A DNA stretch of 64,000 nt from Geothrix terrae (GCF_022808775.1 NZ_JAKZLA010000009.1:62001-126000); one strand, 5' to 3'. Numbered from the stretch's first letter, positions 1 to 8,876 are shown. Program-made: numbers and translations. The notes: generated from the letters alone by a model not told the origin.

Positions 1-48
1 CCGGGACCACAGGGGATCCATCTGGCGCGCCTTCGGGTCTTCATCCAT
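1..48 (-). CDS. 5' end of an unidentified gene, cut by the window edge
   Basis: A minus-strand ATG at 48 opens a frame that stays open to the window edge (16 codons, MDEDPKARQ...). A GGGAG Shine-Dalgarno-like motif lies about 8 bases upstream, which is the main support. Nothing can be said of function from so few residues. It could be a chance open frame. Confidence 0.35.
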   Translation of the reverse strand, partial: MDEDPKARQMDPLWSR

Positions 49-217
49 CTGCGCAGCTCCCAGGGCGAGAAGTTGGCGGCGGAGACCGATATTCAGAATC
101 GAATCATGGCACGTTAGACCCACTCCATATCAATGGTCAATTTGTTAATTTAAGACCATGCGATCAGCGACCGTGCCGATCGGGACGGCCGTCCTTGTCT
201 CCCACTCGCTCCTGCCA

Positions 218-631
218 TCAGGCGAGGTGGCTCCTGAGGTCGGCCAGGCTGAAGGGCTTCGGCATCAGGCGCACCCCGGGGTAGCGCCCCACCAGCTCCA
301 GGACGGCGTGGTTGACGCGGCCGGTCGAGATCACCACGGGAAGGTCCGGACGGAGGGCGCGAAGGCGTGGCAGCGTGCCAGCCCCGCCCAGTCCGGGCAT
401 ATCCATGTCCAGGATCGTCACCACGGGCTGGAGTCCCCCCTCCAGGAGGTCCAGCGCCGCTTCCCCCGTGGCGGCTATGACGGGCTCGAAGCCCAGGAAA
501 TCCAGGATGGCGCCCACGGAATCCTGGATGGAGGCATCGTCGTCCACAAGGAGGACCACGGCGCGCGAGGCAACGCGCGCACCAGGCAAAGCCGTCTCCG
601 GGTCAGGCTCGGGTTTCCCGACTGCAGGCAT
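218..631 (-). CDS. single-domain response regulator (REC domain)
   Basis: A 137-residue protein that is almost entirely one CheY-like receiver domain. The acidic pocket D30-D32, the likely phospho-acceptor D75 (in ILDMDMPG), T103 (ISTGR) and the invariant lysine K125 (MPKPF) are all present in the expected order. No output domain follows, so it probably works by binding a partner such as a kinase or flagellar/chemotaxis protein. No histidine kinase is visible beside it. The first 20 residues are a non-conserved extension, and the true start may be slightly downstream. Confidence 0.85.
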   Translation of the reverse strand: MPAVGKPEPDPETALPGARVASRAVVLLVDDDASIQDSVGAILDFLGFEPVIAATGEAALDLLEGGLQPVVTILDMDMPGLGGAGTLPRLRALRPDLPVVISTGRVNHAVLELVGRYPGVRLMPKPFSLADLRSHLA

Positions 632-812
632 GGGGGTCTCATCGATCTGTTGTCCAGTCTATCGTTAGGGTCCGAATGGCTCGATTCCAGGGTCACCGGG
701 ACTGTTAGTCTTGTGATTATCGGCATTTACGTTGACGCCCCCAACAGCCGTTCTAGAAACCAGAGGCCTCGCCAACCGTATGGTGGGGACGGTGGAGAGG
801 GGGGATCTCGTC

Positions 813-1589
813 ATGGACGAGCGGATGCGACTGTTGCGGGGCCTCGAGCCCAAGCACGCGGGCCAGGCCTCGTACACCGCCATCCTCGAGGCGGCCGCGG
901 GCCTGTTCCGGCAGTTCCCCGCGGACGCCATCGCCCTGCGGGACATCCTCGCCCTGTCCGGCGTGGGCAACCAGACCCTGTACAACTACTTCCCCGCGGG
1001 GCGGGACGACGTGGCCATCGCCCTCTTCGACCGGCTCCGGCGCGCGGACGAACGGGCGTTCCGCCACCACGTCCAGACCGTGGCCTGGGATTCCCTGACG
1101 GAGGCCGAGGACATCACCATGGCGCTCAGCGCCGCCCTCGCGCGGGCCACGGTCGGGAACCTGAAGGGGAGCCTGCAGCTCCATGCGACGGTGAACGCCT
1201 ACCTGAAAGCCCATCGCCTGGGTTCCCTGGCCACCCCTGTCGAGGGTCTGGAGGAGGCCCTCCGGCAGGAGATCCTCCTGCGCTACGGAAGCCGCTTCTC
1301 CGAGCGCGCCCTGGCTCCAGTCGTGCACCTGAGCCTGCATGTCGTGCATGGCGTCGCCGACGTGGCCATGGCCCATCCCGCCTGCCCCCTCGGAGACCTC
1401 GAATCCATGGCGCGGAAACTTCTCCGGCCCATCCTGCAGTCCGGGCTGAGGCGCGAAACCCCGGTGAGTGGGGACCACCCGTTCGCCGCCGACGCGCCCG
1501 CCCCCGTGGCCATCACCGGGGCCCCGGTCGGCCCCTCCAGGCGGGAGGCCATCCTGGCGCGGATCTTCAAGCGCCAGCGGCCCCGGTAG
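813..1589 (+). CDS. TetR/AcrR-family transcriptional regulator
   Basis: The N-terminal part has the TetR helix-turn-helix layout: a helix AILEAAAGLFRQFP, then ALRDILALSGVGNQTLYNYF, the recognition region ending in the typical LYNYFP. The C-terminal two thirds are helical and would form the ligand-binding domain; its ligand cannot be told. I chose the ATG at 813 because a GGGGGG purine stretch lies about 9 bases upstream, although the frame extends to 732. The last 40 residues are Pro/Ala-rich. The neighbouring ExbD-TonB pair in the same direction is a possible but unproven target. Confidence 0.8.
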   Translation: MDERMRLLRGLEPKHAGQASYTAILEAAAGLFRQFPADAIALRDILALSGVGNQTLYNYFPAGRDDVAIALFDRLRRADERAFRHHVQTVAWDSLTEAEDITMALSAALARATVGNLKGSLQLHATVNAYLKAHRLGSLATPVEGLEEALRQEILLRYGSRFSERALAPVVHLSLHVVHGVADVAMAHPACPLGDLESMARKLLRPILQSGLRRETPVSGDHPFAADAPAPVAITGAPVGPSRREAILARIFKRQRPR

Positions 1590-1685
1590 CCCCGCGTCCG
1601 ATCCGGAGCCGCCAACCACGGTTCCAGCCGCGCCGACAGCAGACCTGGCAGGCGGTAGACTGGTACCCAGACGTGCGAGGTCCCC

Positions 1686-2129
1686 GTGTCATTCACCCCA
1701 GGCAGCAGGCGCGGCGCCATGGCCGACATCAACATGACCCCCCTCATCGACGTGATGCTGGTGCTGTTGATCATCTTCATGATCGCGGCCCCCATGATGA
1801 TGACGGGCGTGGACGTGAAGCTGCCGGAGAGCCGCACGGGCCGGAACCTGGAGAGTGAGGCCCTGACGGTCTCCATCACCTTCGACGGCCGCCTCCAGTT
1901 CGACCAGGCCTTCATGGCCCTGCCCGTGCTGGCCAACCAGCTGAAGGCCCGGGCCCAGTCCGGCGGCAAGCGGCCCGTGCTGGTGCGGGCCGACCACAAC
2001 GTGCCCTACGGCCGCGTCATCCAGGTGGTGGACGCCATCCGCGAGGCGGGCTTCACCCAGGTGGGCTTCGTCACCGCCGCCGCGCCCATCGCCGCGCCCA
2101 CCGCCGCGTCAGCCACTGGAACGAAATGA
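1686..2129 (+). CDS. ExbD/TolR-family biopolymer transport protein
   Basis: An inner-membrane energy-transducing protein of 147 residues. One transmembrane helix (about residues 20-37) carries the conserved proton-path aspartate D22 in the motif NMTPLIDVMLVLLIIFM, followed by the periplasmic ExbD/TolR domain. Start is GTG with GAGG upstream. It overlaps the next gene by ATGA, so the two are translationally coupled. The usual ExbB/TolQ partner is not encoded next to it here. TolR and ExbD cannot be separated on sequence alone. Confidence 0.9.
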   Translation: MSFTPGSRRGAMADINMTPLIDVMLVLLIIFMIAAPMMMTGVDVKLPESRTGRNLESEALTVSITFDGRLQFDQAFMALPVLANQLKARAQSGGKRPVLVRADHNVPYGRVIQVVDAIREAGFTQVGFVTAAAPIAAPTAASATGTK

Positions 2130-2941
2130 GCCAGGACCTCCAGGCCTACCTCCGCAGCCGCGCCCACCTGGGCGAGCTCCGCTGGGGGCCTGGGCTGGCC
2201 CTGAGCCTGGCCCTGCACCTCACCATCGGCGTGGCCTTCTTCTGGCCCCGGGGCGGCGGCGGCGAGAAGGCCGAGGAGGTCAAGGTCACCTGGGTGAACC
2301 TGCCCGCGGCCATGGGCGGCCAGTCCGGTGGTTCCGACGCCATGGAGGTGGGCAAGACCGGCGAGCGCCTGCGGCGGGTGGAGGAGGTGGCCCCGGTGCG
2401 GAACACCCCGCCGTCGGCGACGGCCCCGGATCCCTTCGCCACGAAGACCACCAAGTCCGCCGCCAAGGGCGACAGCAAGGATGCCGCCAGCACCGGCACG
2501 GGCACCACCGCCGCCAAGGGCAAGACCGCCACGCCCAACCCCGTGGCCGGCGCCGTGGGCTCGGGCAACGGCGCCGCCTTCGGCGCCGGCTCGGGCATCC
2601 CGGGCCTGAACCCCACCTCCGGCGTCCAGGGCGGCGTGGGCCTGGTGGGTGGGGTGGACGGCAACTTCCCGTTCGTGTGGTACCTGCAGCAGGTCCAGGC
2701 CCGCATCACCTCGAACTGGAACCGCGTGTCCAGCACCCAGGGCCGCGTGCAGATCTACTTCCGCATCGCCCGGGACGGCAGCCTCGACCGCGTGCGGGTG
2801 GAGATCCCCAGCGGCAACGCTGCCATGGACGAGAGTGCCCGCATGGCCGTCCTCCGCGCCGCGCCCCTCCAGCGCCTGCCGGACGGCTACGACGGCTCGT
2901 ACCTGGGCGTGCGCTTCTGGTTCACGTACCTGGGGAACTGA
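2126..2941 (+). CDS. TonB/TolA-like energy transducer
   Basis: A 271-residue protein with a cytoplasmic N-terminus, one membrane anchor at about residues 23-40, a long low-complexity Gly/Ala/Lys/Thr linker (about 45-180) and a C-terminal TonB/TolA-type domain (about 185-271, with QVQARITSNWNRV and a FRIARDGSLDRVRVE strand pair). The layout is that of proteins that span the periplasm and pass inner-membrane proton-motive energy to the outer membrane. It shares ATGA with the upstream ExbD-like gene, which supports a common machine. Whether the partner is a TonB-dependent receptor or a Tol-Pal complex is not shown. Confidence 0.85.
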   Translation: MSQDLQAYLRSRAHLGELRWGPGLALSLALHLTIGVAFFWPRGGGGEKAEEVKVTWVNLPAAMGGQSGGSDAMEVGKTGERLRRVEEVAPVRNTPPSATAPDPFATKTTKSAAKGDSKDAASTGTGTTAAKGKTATPNPVAGAVGSGNGAAFGAGSGIPGLNPTSGVQGGVGLVGGVDGNFPFVWYLQQVQARITSNWNRVSSTQGRVQIYFRIARDGSLDRVRVEIPSGNAAMDESARMAVLRAAPLQRLPDGYDGSYLGVRFWFTYLGN

Positions 2942-3066
2942 CCAGGAACCCCGACTCGCTGGCCCCCTGCCTGAGGCGGGTCGGTCGAAGTTGCCCCTTC
3001 CCTCCAGGGAGCCGTTCCAGGCCTACCTTTGGGGTGTGCGCACCAGCGCCCCAGAAAGGGGGATTT

Positions 3067-3627
3067 ATGCCAGCGCTCATCAACCTCACATCCGCCTCTC
3101 TCGCTTGGAAGAAGACCGGCGGGACCGGTCCCACCTTCAGCCTGGAGACCAGGGAGGGAACCGCCGCCACCCTCGCCTTCCTTCCCGAGGATCCCACCCT
3201 GGCCCGGGTGGAAACCTCCGGCGGAGCCTGGACCCTCAAGCACAGCCGCTTCCCGGCCAGTTCCGTCACCCTCCGCCAGGCAGGCTCCAAGACGGACCTG
3301 GCCATGTTCCATCCCCACCTGGTGGGAAACGGGAAGCTGGTCTTCCAGGGTGACGAGACCTTCGACTGGGTCCGCATCGGAGGCATCCACCCCGGCGCGG
3401 CGTTCCTGGACGCGGACGGCCTGCCGCTGGTCCAGCTCACCGTGAACCCGGACGGCACCAGCCGGTCGGCCCCGGAGGACACCCCCCTCGCCCTGGTGGA
3501 CATCTCCCAGCCCCACCGGCGCCTGGCTGATCCGGCCCTGCTGGCCGCCATCGGGTGGTACCTCCTCCAGCTCGAGACCCTGCTGGAGGACCCGGGCGTG
3601 GCCGCGGAAACCAGCCTGAGGATGTAG
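3067..3627 (+). CDS. conserved-looking protein of unknown function
   Basis: A 186-residue soluble protein without signal peptide or membrane segment. The sequence alternates short hydrophobic stretches with polar turns and is probably beta-rich (for example VETSGGAWTLKHSRFP and GKLVFQGDETFDWVRIGG). I do not recognise the family; a tubby/LURP-like beta fold is only a guess. The start at 3067 follows a good AAAGGGGG ribosome site. Codon use and GC match the backbone. Confidence 0.7.
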   Translation: MPALINLTSASLAWKKTGGTGPTFSLETREGTAATLAFLPEDPTLARVETSGGAWTLKHSRFPASSVTLRQAGSKTDLAMFHPHLVGNGKLVFQGDETFDWVRIGGIHPGAAFLDADGLPLVQLTVNPDGTSRSAPEDTPLALVDISQPHRRLADPALLAAIGWYLLQLETLLEDPGVAAETSLRM

Positions 3628-3695
3628 GGACCCGAACCGGTGACGTCTGACAAAACGCCAGGGCGCCGGGGGATCGGGTGCACTAAACTCCCCTG

Positions 3696-4913
3696 ATGCG
3701 CTCAGCCCTCTGGATGACGGTGGCCCTCGGGTTTCTTCAGGCCCAGCCGCCCTGCACCGTGACCGCCGAGCCGCGCGAAATCCGCCCGGGCGAATCCGTG
3801 CTGTTGGCCTGGACCTGCCCCCAGTCGGCCCAGGTGCGCCTGGAACCCGGCGGCATGATCCTGCCGGGACGGTCCCAGGTGACGGTGCGTCCCGCCTATA
3901 CGACGAGGTACACCCTCTTCGACGCGAGGTCCGGCGCCGAACCCGGCGGGGCCGAGCTCGGCCACGCAGAGGTGCGCGTGACGCCCGGGATGCCCCTGGG
4001 CGAGGCCGCCCGCATCTGCGCCTTCGACGCCAGCACCAGGGCCGTGCTGCCCGGCGAGCCCGTGGTGCTGAAGTGGGAATGCGCGGGCAGCGCCAAGGTG
4101 CGCCTGGAGCCCGGCGGCCTCGAGCTCGATGGCAAGAGCGAGGTGACGGTCACCCCCCTGGAGAGCACCCGCTACACCATCACCGCCAACAACGCCGCCG
4201 GCGGCCAGAGCCGCACGCTGGAGGTGGCGGTGCTGGGGCACCGGGCCATGGCGGCGGCCCAGACGCCCATCGCCAGCGTCTGCAGCTTCGAGGCCAGCCG
4301 CACTGTGGTGAAGCCCGGCGAGCAGGTCGATCTCAAGTGGATCTGCCAGGGCGACGCCAAGGTGCGTCTCGAGCCCGGCGGCCTGGAGCTCGACGGCCAG
4401 TCCAGCATCGCCGTGGTCCCCGACAAGACCACGGTCTACACCCTCAGCGTCAGCAACCTCATGGGCGGGTCCTCCCGCAGCCTCGAGGTGCAGGTGGAGG
4501 CCCCGCGCCGCGTGCTCACGGAGAAGGACCTGGCCGATCCGGAGGAGGCCGTGAAGCCGCTGGAGCGCATGGACCTCCAGGAGGCCCTGCACCGGGGCGC
4601 CGCCCAGCGGGCCGCCGCCCCGCAAGGCGCCTGGACCCTGCGCTTGGTGGTCTCCGGCCGCGCCGAGGGCCTCAAGCAGGTGGCCAGGGCCGCGGGCCCC
4701 AAGGCGCCGGACGTGCTGGTGCTGCCCTACGTGCGCCCCGACGGCTTCCGCTGGTGGCAGGCCTGCTATGGAACCTACCCCACCCGCGCCGCCGCCCTGA
4801 AGGCCTGGCGGAGCGCCCCGGAAAGCCTGCGGAAGACCTTCCGCGACGCCCTGCCCCTCCGGTTCCAGCACCTCCCCGGGGATTCGCCAAAGGCCGGCCC
4901 TAGTTCCGGGTGA
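3696..4913 (+). CDS. secreted protein with three Ig-like repeats and a SPOR-like C-terminus
   Basis: The protein has a short signal sequence (cleavage near AQPP, residue 17) and then three tandem repeats of about 75-80 residues. Each begins with a Cys and runs PGE..xLxWxC...V+LEPGG...T.YT. Repeats 2 and 3 are closest (both contain AKVRLEPGGLELDG). The paired cysteines in each repeat suggest an intradomain disulphide, as in bacterial Ig-like folds. The last 90 residues (GAWTLRLVVSG...WWQACYGTYPTRAAALKAW) resemble the SPOR peptidoglycan-binding domain, with its typical YG.Y.....A terminal pattern. It probably acts in the periplasm or at the cell surface; the substrate is unknown. It converges with the next gene, and the 3' ends overlap by 14 bases. 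Confidence 0.75.
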   Translation: MRSALWMTVALGFLQAQPPCTVTAEPREIRPGESVLLAWTCPQSAQVRLEPGGMILPGRSQVTVRPAYTTRYTLFDARSGAEPGGAELGHAEVRVTPGMPLGEAARICAFDASTRAVLPGEPVVLKWECAGSAKVRLEPGGLELDGKSEVTVTPLESTRYTITANNAAGGQSRTLEVAVLGHRAMAAAQTPIASVCSFEASRTVVKPGEQVDLKWICQGDAKVRLEPGGLELDGQSSIAVVPDKTTVYTLSVSNLMGGSSRSLEVQVEAPRRVLTEKDLADPEEAVKPLERMDLQEALHRGAAQRAAAPQGAWTLRLVVSGRAEGLKQVARAAGPKAPDVLVLPYVRPDGFRWWQACYGTYPTRAAALKAWRSAPESLRKTFRDALPLRFQHLPGDSPKAGPSSG

Positions 4914-5415
4914 CCTCCAGCGTGTAAGGCTCGCCGACCATGTTGGCGTCGAGGGTGTCGACGATGAAGTAGATGGTGCGCGTCTCCTTCGTGGGGTTCT
5001 CGTATGTGGCCTGGGGCTCGCCGGTGGGGATCCGGTTCTGGAGCAGCCCCGGCTCGTCCCGCCCCCAGGCGTTCACGGCCAGCACCCGGAACCAGGCCTT
5101 CCGGCCCTCCACGACCTGGGCCTTCACCTTGCCGCCCGCCGGCACCTCGATGGCGAAGGCCCGCCGCCCGCTCATGTCAGGGACCTTGTCCGTCACCCGG
5201 ACGCTGCCCGCGGGCAATTGGAGGGCCGGGATGGACGGCCCTTTCCGGGCCCCGTGCCGGCTCTCGCCCAGGATGCTGGCCTCACCGCCGGGATCCGGGC
5301 GATGCGGGGTCATGGGACCCCGGGGGGCATTGGGAAGGTCCTTGGCCTCCACCACCGGCAGGGGCGCCGGGGCCTGGAGGACCACCATGGGAAGCATCAA
5401 CAGACTGAGAAGCAT
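4900..5415 (-). CDS. exported protein of unknown function
   Basis: It begins with a hydrophobic signal sequence (MLLSLLMLPMVVLQAP) and continues as a 171-residue periplasmic protein. A beta-rich C-terminal part (AFAIEVPAGGKVKAQVVEGR... TIYFIVDTLDANMVGEPYTLEVTRN) looks like a small jelly-roll or pre-peptidase-type domain. I chose the ATG at 5415 because GGAGGT lies just upstream; the in-frame ATG at 5433 adds only six residues. The family is not recognised with certainty. Confidence 0.6.
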   Translation of the reverse strand: MLLSLLMLPMVVLQAPAPLPVVEAKDLPNAPRGPMTPHRPDPGGEASILGESRHGARKGPSIPALQLPAGSVRVTDKVPDMSGRRAFAIEVPAGGKVKAQVVEGRKAWFRVLAVNAWGRDEPGLLQNRIPTGEPQATYENPTKETRTIYFIVDTLDANMVGEPYTLEVTRN

Positions 5416-5635
5416 CGGCACCTCCGCGCACATCCATCTCTAAGATGCTCCCAGCCCGGGATGGGTTTAGGAGCATCACAAGCGCCCAGGACATCGCCTC
5501 TGGAAAAGCCTTCCCCTGCCCCCCCCTCTTGGCGGGGGAATCGGCCTCTGCCGCCGGACAATCCACCTGTTGCGACAGACAAGGCGAGGGACTATCGTCG
5601 GACAGCCCATGCGGGCTTTCTACCAGGAGGAAGCA

Positions 5636-6079
5636 ATGAAGATCTCACCTTCCGGGCTGGTCGTGCTTTCCGCGGCCTTGGTTGCCGGCACCCTTTCCTT
5701 CGCCCACGGCGGCGAGAAGCGCAGCGGGGAGGTCACCCTGGCCGCCGACAAGCTCCCGTGGGAGGAGCTGGCGGCCAAGGGCGTCGGCGTGATGGTGGCC
5801 GATGTCGAGGGCCTTCACGCCAAAGGGGCCTGGCACGGCTTCGTCAAGTTCCCCGTCGGCAGCAAGAGCGCCGTCCACGCTCACTCCAGCGCCCTGAGGC
5901 TCGTGGTGGTGTCGGGCACCTTCCGCTACGGGAGCGACCCCGACCACGAGCAGCCCTACGGTCCGGGCTCCTACGTCTTCATCCCGGCGAACCATCCCCA
6001 CTCGAACAGCCAGCCGGACGGGGCCGTGGTCTACGTCGAGCAGCCCGGCAAGTACGACAACAAGCCTGTGGGCCACTAA
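5636..6079 (+). CDS. periplasmic cupin-domain protein
   Basis: A 147-residue protein with a signal peptide (about residues 1-23, ending SFAHG) and a single cupin fold. Metal-ligand-type histidines appear in the cupin 1 region (SAVHAHSSALRLVVVSGTF) and the cupin 2 region (PGSYVFIPANHPHSN). A strong AGGAGG ribosome site five bases before the ATG fixes the start. Similar cupins bind a metal and small organic ligands, but no substrate can be inferred. It seems to be transcribed alone. Confidence 0.8.
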   Translation: MKISPSGLVVLSAALVAGTLSFAHGGEKRSGEVTLAADKLPWEELAAKGVGVMVADVEGLHAKGAWHGFVKFPVGSKSAVHAHSSALRLVVVSGTFRYGSDPDHEQPYGPGSYVFIPANHPHSNSQPDGAVVYVEQPGKYDNKPVGH

Positions 6080-6103
6080 GCCGAACCGGGGCGCGCCACC
6101 CGG

Positions 6104-6628
6104 TCAGCGGAGCACCTGGTACTCGCTCTGGACCAGGCCGCTCGGGAAGGACCGGGTGGCGACATGGCGCAGGTGGATGTCGTGAGGCAGGGTGCTGAAG
6201 AGGGGGATGCCCTCGCCGATCAGCACCGGAACCCGGGTGATGATGAGGCGGTCCACCAGCCCCGCCCGCAGGAACCGCTGGATGGTGATGCCGCCATCCA
6301 CGTAGAGATTCGTGGCCCCGCGCTCCGCCAGCCGGGCCACGATCTCCGCCGGCGAGCCCGCCATCTGCTCCACCGCGCTGCCGATGGCACTCGGCAGCCG
6401 GAGCGGCTGGCCGCTCAGCACCACCACCCGCTTGGAACCATAGGGCCAGGGATCGAAGGTCAGCACCTTCTTGAAGGTCTTGCGGCCGATGACCAGGGCA
6501 TCGATGCCCGCCAGGAACTCCTCGTAGCCGTGCGCCTCCCCGCCCCCCTCCGGCAGCCAATCCAGGTCGTGGTTCAGGCGCGCGATGAACCCGTCCACGC
6601 TCGCCCCCACAAAGACGGATACCGTCAT
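6104..6628 (-). CDS. dihydrofolate reductase-family protein (RibD C-terminal type)
   Basis: A 174-residue cytoplasmic protein with the NADPH-binding fold of the RibD-C/DHFR-like family. It shows an N-terminal SVFVGASVDGFIAR strand, the GIDALVIGRKTFKKVL segment, the central NLYVDGGITIQRFLRAGLVD motif and the C-terminal RVPVLIGEGIPLF. These small stand-alone reductases are widespread and mostly uncharacterised; folate reduction itself should not be assumed. The start is supported by GGGAGGG upstream. Confidence 0.85.
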   Translation of the reverse strand: MTVSVFVGASVDGFIARLNHDLDWLPEGGGEAHGYEEFLAGIDALVIGRKTFKKVLTFDPWPYGSKRVVVLSGQPLRLPSAIGSAVEQMAGSPAEIVARLAERGATNLYVDGGITIQRFLRAGLVDRLIITRVPVLIGEGIPLFSTLPHDIHLRHVATRSFPSGLVQSEYQVLR

Positions 6629-6721
6629 CGGGCCCTCCCCACCTTTTGGGTGGCGCGGAGTGGGTGAAAGTGACCGGATTTGCCTGCGGCCAGGCGCTTT
6701 TCAGAAGCCCGGATCAGGGCC

Positions 6722-7327
6722 TCAGCCCCCGGTCGAGGGGCTTGCCGGCGCTCCGAGCACCTGGCCGAGGGAGATCTCCAGGTCCCGGCTGATCTGCTCG
6801 CTCCCGCCGGTGCTGGCCACGGCAAGGTTCCCCTGGCGGTCGATGATCAGGTGCGTCGGGAACGCCACGCTGGACCCCGACATGGCCAGCTGCTTGAGCG
6901 CCACGAACGGGATGCAGGCCACCGGGAACTGGAAGGGCCGGGTTTTCAGGAACGCCCGGACCTTCGACTCGTCGTCGTAGGCCAGGGCCAGCATGACCAG
7001 GTCCGGATGGGATCCGAGCCGGGCGTGGAGGGCATTGAGGTCGGGGATCTCCTTCACGCAGGGCGGGCACCCCGTGAACCAGACGTTGAGGTAGACCACC
7101 TTCCCCCGCAGGGCCGCCAGGGACCACGTCTTCCCCTGCAGGTCCGCGAACTGGACGTCGGCCACCGGCTGGCCGATCCTGGCCTTGAACGCCTCGGCGG
7201 GGCGCAGCCCCTGCGGAGCCTGGACGGGGGCGACGGAGGCCCCCTCGGACTTGGAGGCGGGCGGGGCCTGGCCCAGGAGCGCCAACGTCGAAAGCCCCGC
7301 GGCCAGCAGAAGTCGTGTGGAAGTCAT
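6722..7327 (-). CDS. TlpA/ResA-like thiol-disulphide redoxin
   Basis: The protein (201 residues) has a signal peptide (MTSTRLLLAAGLSTLALLG) and a thioredoxin-fold AhpC/TSA-type domain from about residue 50. The redox-active pair is C87-P-P-C90 in WFTGCPPCVKEIPDL, and the cis-proline region (SVAFPTHLIIDRQG) is present. It should act in the periplasm as a thiol reductant, for example in cytochrome or envelope protein maturation. The frame is open to 7432, but the start at 7327 gives a clean signal peptide. Confidence 0.85.
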   Translation of the reverse strand: MTSTRLLLAAGLSTLALLGQAPPASKSEGASVAPVQAPQGLRPAEAFKARIGQPVADVQFADLQGKTWSLAALRGKVVYLNVWFTGCPPCVKEIPDLNALHARLGSHPDLVMLALAYDDESKVRAFLKTRPFQFPVACIPFVALKQLAMSGSSVAFPTHLIIDRQGNLAVASTGGSEQISRDLEISLGQVLGAPASPSTGG

Positions 7328-7460
7328 GGAGATGCCCTCATGGGTGGGCCCCGATCGTGGGGGCGCGGAAGGTCGAGTCAGGACTCGGTGCAGCAGAAGA
7401 AACGACAGGAAGCGGAGCGCGTGGAAGGCCACGTAAGCGGGACTCGGGCCGATGGGGCGG

Positions 7461-7946
7461 TCAGTCGAGCCGGAGGACGCCCCAATGGTTCAGGAGGAGG
7501 TACGGCGGAAAGACCACCAGGCAGAAGGCGAGGAATGACACGAGAACGACGCCGGTGACGTTCCAGCCGGAGCGACGCTGGTACTGCTCCGAGGCCTCGA
7601 GCTGCGCTTTGGAGAGCTGCTTGGCGCTGGCGACGCCGCCGGCGGCAATGGAATAGAGCAGCGGAATCACCTGCCGCGGAAAGCGCTCGGGCAGGAAGGG
7701 CAGCAAGGCCAGCAGCGCCACGTTGAAGGCGATCCCCAGTCCCAGCGTCAGGCGTTGGCCCCGGGTGTCTTGCAGCGCCTTGAAATTCTGGTGGAGGGTG
7801 AACACCGCCGCGAACGGGCCCCCGAGGAAGGAGGCCAGACGCACCTGGAACGGGGTGTAGATCGGCCGTCGCTCAGAGGCGACCTCCGCCCCCGGTTCTG
7901 CGAGCAGGGCTTCCGGCGGAGCGTAGGGATTGGAAATGTCATCCAT
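7461..7946 (-). CDS. small membrane protein beginning MDDISNPYAPP
   Basis: A 161-residue protein with a short soluble N-terminus carrying an NPYxPP motif, which is common in uncharacterised small membrane proteins. About four hydrophobic segments follow (around residues 35-53, 68-84, 92-106 and 128-150). It lies at the distal end of the minus-strand attC array. The base just upstream (7985-7991) resembles a lone attC core, so it may sit at the array edge rather than in a cassette. Function unknown. Confidence 0.6.
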   Translation of the reverse strand: MDDISNPYAPPEALLAEPGAEVASERRPIYTPFQVRLASFLGGPFAAVFTLHQNFKALQDTRGQRLTLGLGIAFNVALLALLPFLPERFPRQVIPLLYSIAAGGVASAKQLSKAQLEASEQYQRRSGWNVTGVVLVSFLAFCLVVFPPYLLLNHWGVLRLD

Positions 7947-7984
7947 GGGAGATCCTTTTTGTCGAGATGCAATCCGGGTGGATG

Positions 7985-7991
7985 GTCAGGC
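7985..7991 (-). repeat. lone attC-like core GCCTGAC at the array end
   Basis: On the minus strand GCCTGAC follows the stop of the 7999-8859 gene, where the other cassettes have the R'' core GCCTAAC. The rest of an attC site is missing. It looks like a truncated terminal site, or chance. Confidence 0.3.
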
Positions 7992-7998
7992 TTGTGTG

Positions 7999-8859
7999 CT
8001 ACGGCTTGAAGCTGACTTCATAGATCCGCCAACTGCCTGCAAACTGGGCGAAGACGATCTCTTTAAGAACAGCACTCTTCGGAAATTTGATGACATGGAA
8101 GACCCCGCTCTCGGAGAGCCTGATCTGGGGGTCTTCCTGGGCGTCTTTTCTTGACAGTGCATCATTGAGACCCAGCGGGCCGTAGATGACCTCCTTGATC
8201 TTGGGGTTGGAGCGAACTTCATTTTCGGAGGGGCCATTATAAGAAATGATGTTGTCGCCCCTATAGAATTCGAAATCTGGCGTAAGCATGGCTTCCAGAG
8301 CCGCCGGATCCTGCTTTGCTAGGATCTTCTTCAAGCTTTCAGAGGTGGGTAGAGGCGGAACCTCTTTCGAGAAGCCATCGAATCCCAGAATCCTGATGCT
8401 GACAACCAAGCCCTCATGATTGAGCTCTAAGCTGTAGTTTCGATCGGCGTAGTCGAGGCGCGTATATTCCGTGCCGTCATCCAGATACTTCGATTTCGAC
8501 TTGGGCGGACCGAGCGACTTGAGCACCTCGCTTTCGGTCGAGCCGAGCGTGACCCCGGGGAGGCCCCCATCCCCCGGCGTCGGCTTTCCAAAGAGCTGGA
8601 TCGCGGTGATGCGATCCTTCTTGGGCGCTGCGAATTCGAAAATCAGCAGGTGCTCATGTTTTTCAGAGGTCCAGAAGGCCTTGATCAGCCAGCCATCCGA
8701 GGTGGTCCGCTCCTCATAGGGTTTCCCGAGGGCTGCTTCAGCCACCCTGGCAACCTGGCCCAACTGGAACCCACCTAGTTTCAGTTGACTCGGTAATTCT
8801 TGGCCAATAGCGAAGGTGGAAGCAAGAGCCAGCAGGATTCGGAGGGGCTGTTTGAGCAT
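7999..8859 (-). CDS. cassette gene: exported protein of unknown function
   Basis: A 286-residue protein with a signal peptide (MLKQPLRILLALASTFAIG). The middle part (KLGGFQLGQVARVAEAALG ... LPGVTLGSTESEVLKSLG) looks like paired repeats of the kind found in SmpA/OmlA-like or DUF-type envelope proteins. The C-terminal part may be an NTF2-like domain (KKILAKQDPAALEAMLTPDF...). I set the start at 8859 because it follows GGAG and gives the signal peptide; the open frame continues upstream only by reading through the attC site. Its GC is lower than that of the backbone. Confidence 0.6.
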   Translation of the reverse strand: MLKQPLRILLALASTFAIGQELPSQLKLGGFQLGQVARVAEAALGKPYEERTTSDGWLIKAFWTSEKHEHLLIFEFAAPKKDRITAIQLFGKPTPGDGGLPGVTLGSTESEVLKSLGPPKSKSKYLDDGTEYTRLDYADRNYSLELNHEGLVVSIRILGFDGFSKEVPPLPTSESLKKILAKQDPAALEAMLTPDFEFYRGDNIISYNGPSENEVRSNPKIKEVIYGPLGLNDALSRKDAQEDPQIRLSESGVFHVIKFPKSAVLKEIVFAQFAGSWRIYEVSFKP

Positions 8860-8876
8860 GTTCCTATCTCCAGAAG

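Noticed and set aside
158-1858. Long plus-strand frame of 566 codons
   Set aside because: Arg/Gly/Pro-rich translation without domains, overlapping the response regulator and TetR genes in other frames; a high-GC shadow.
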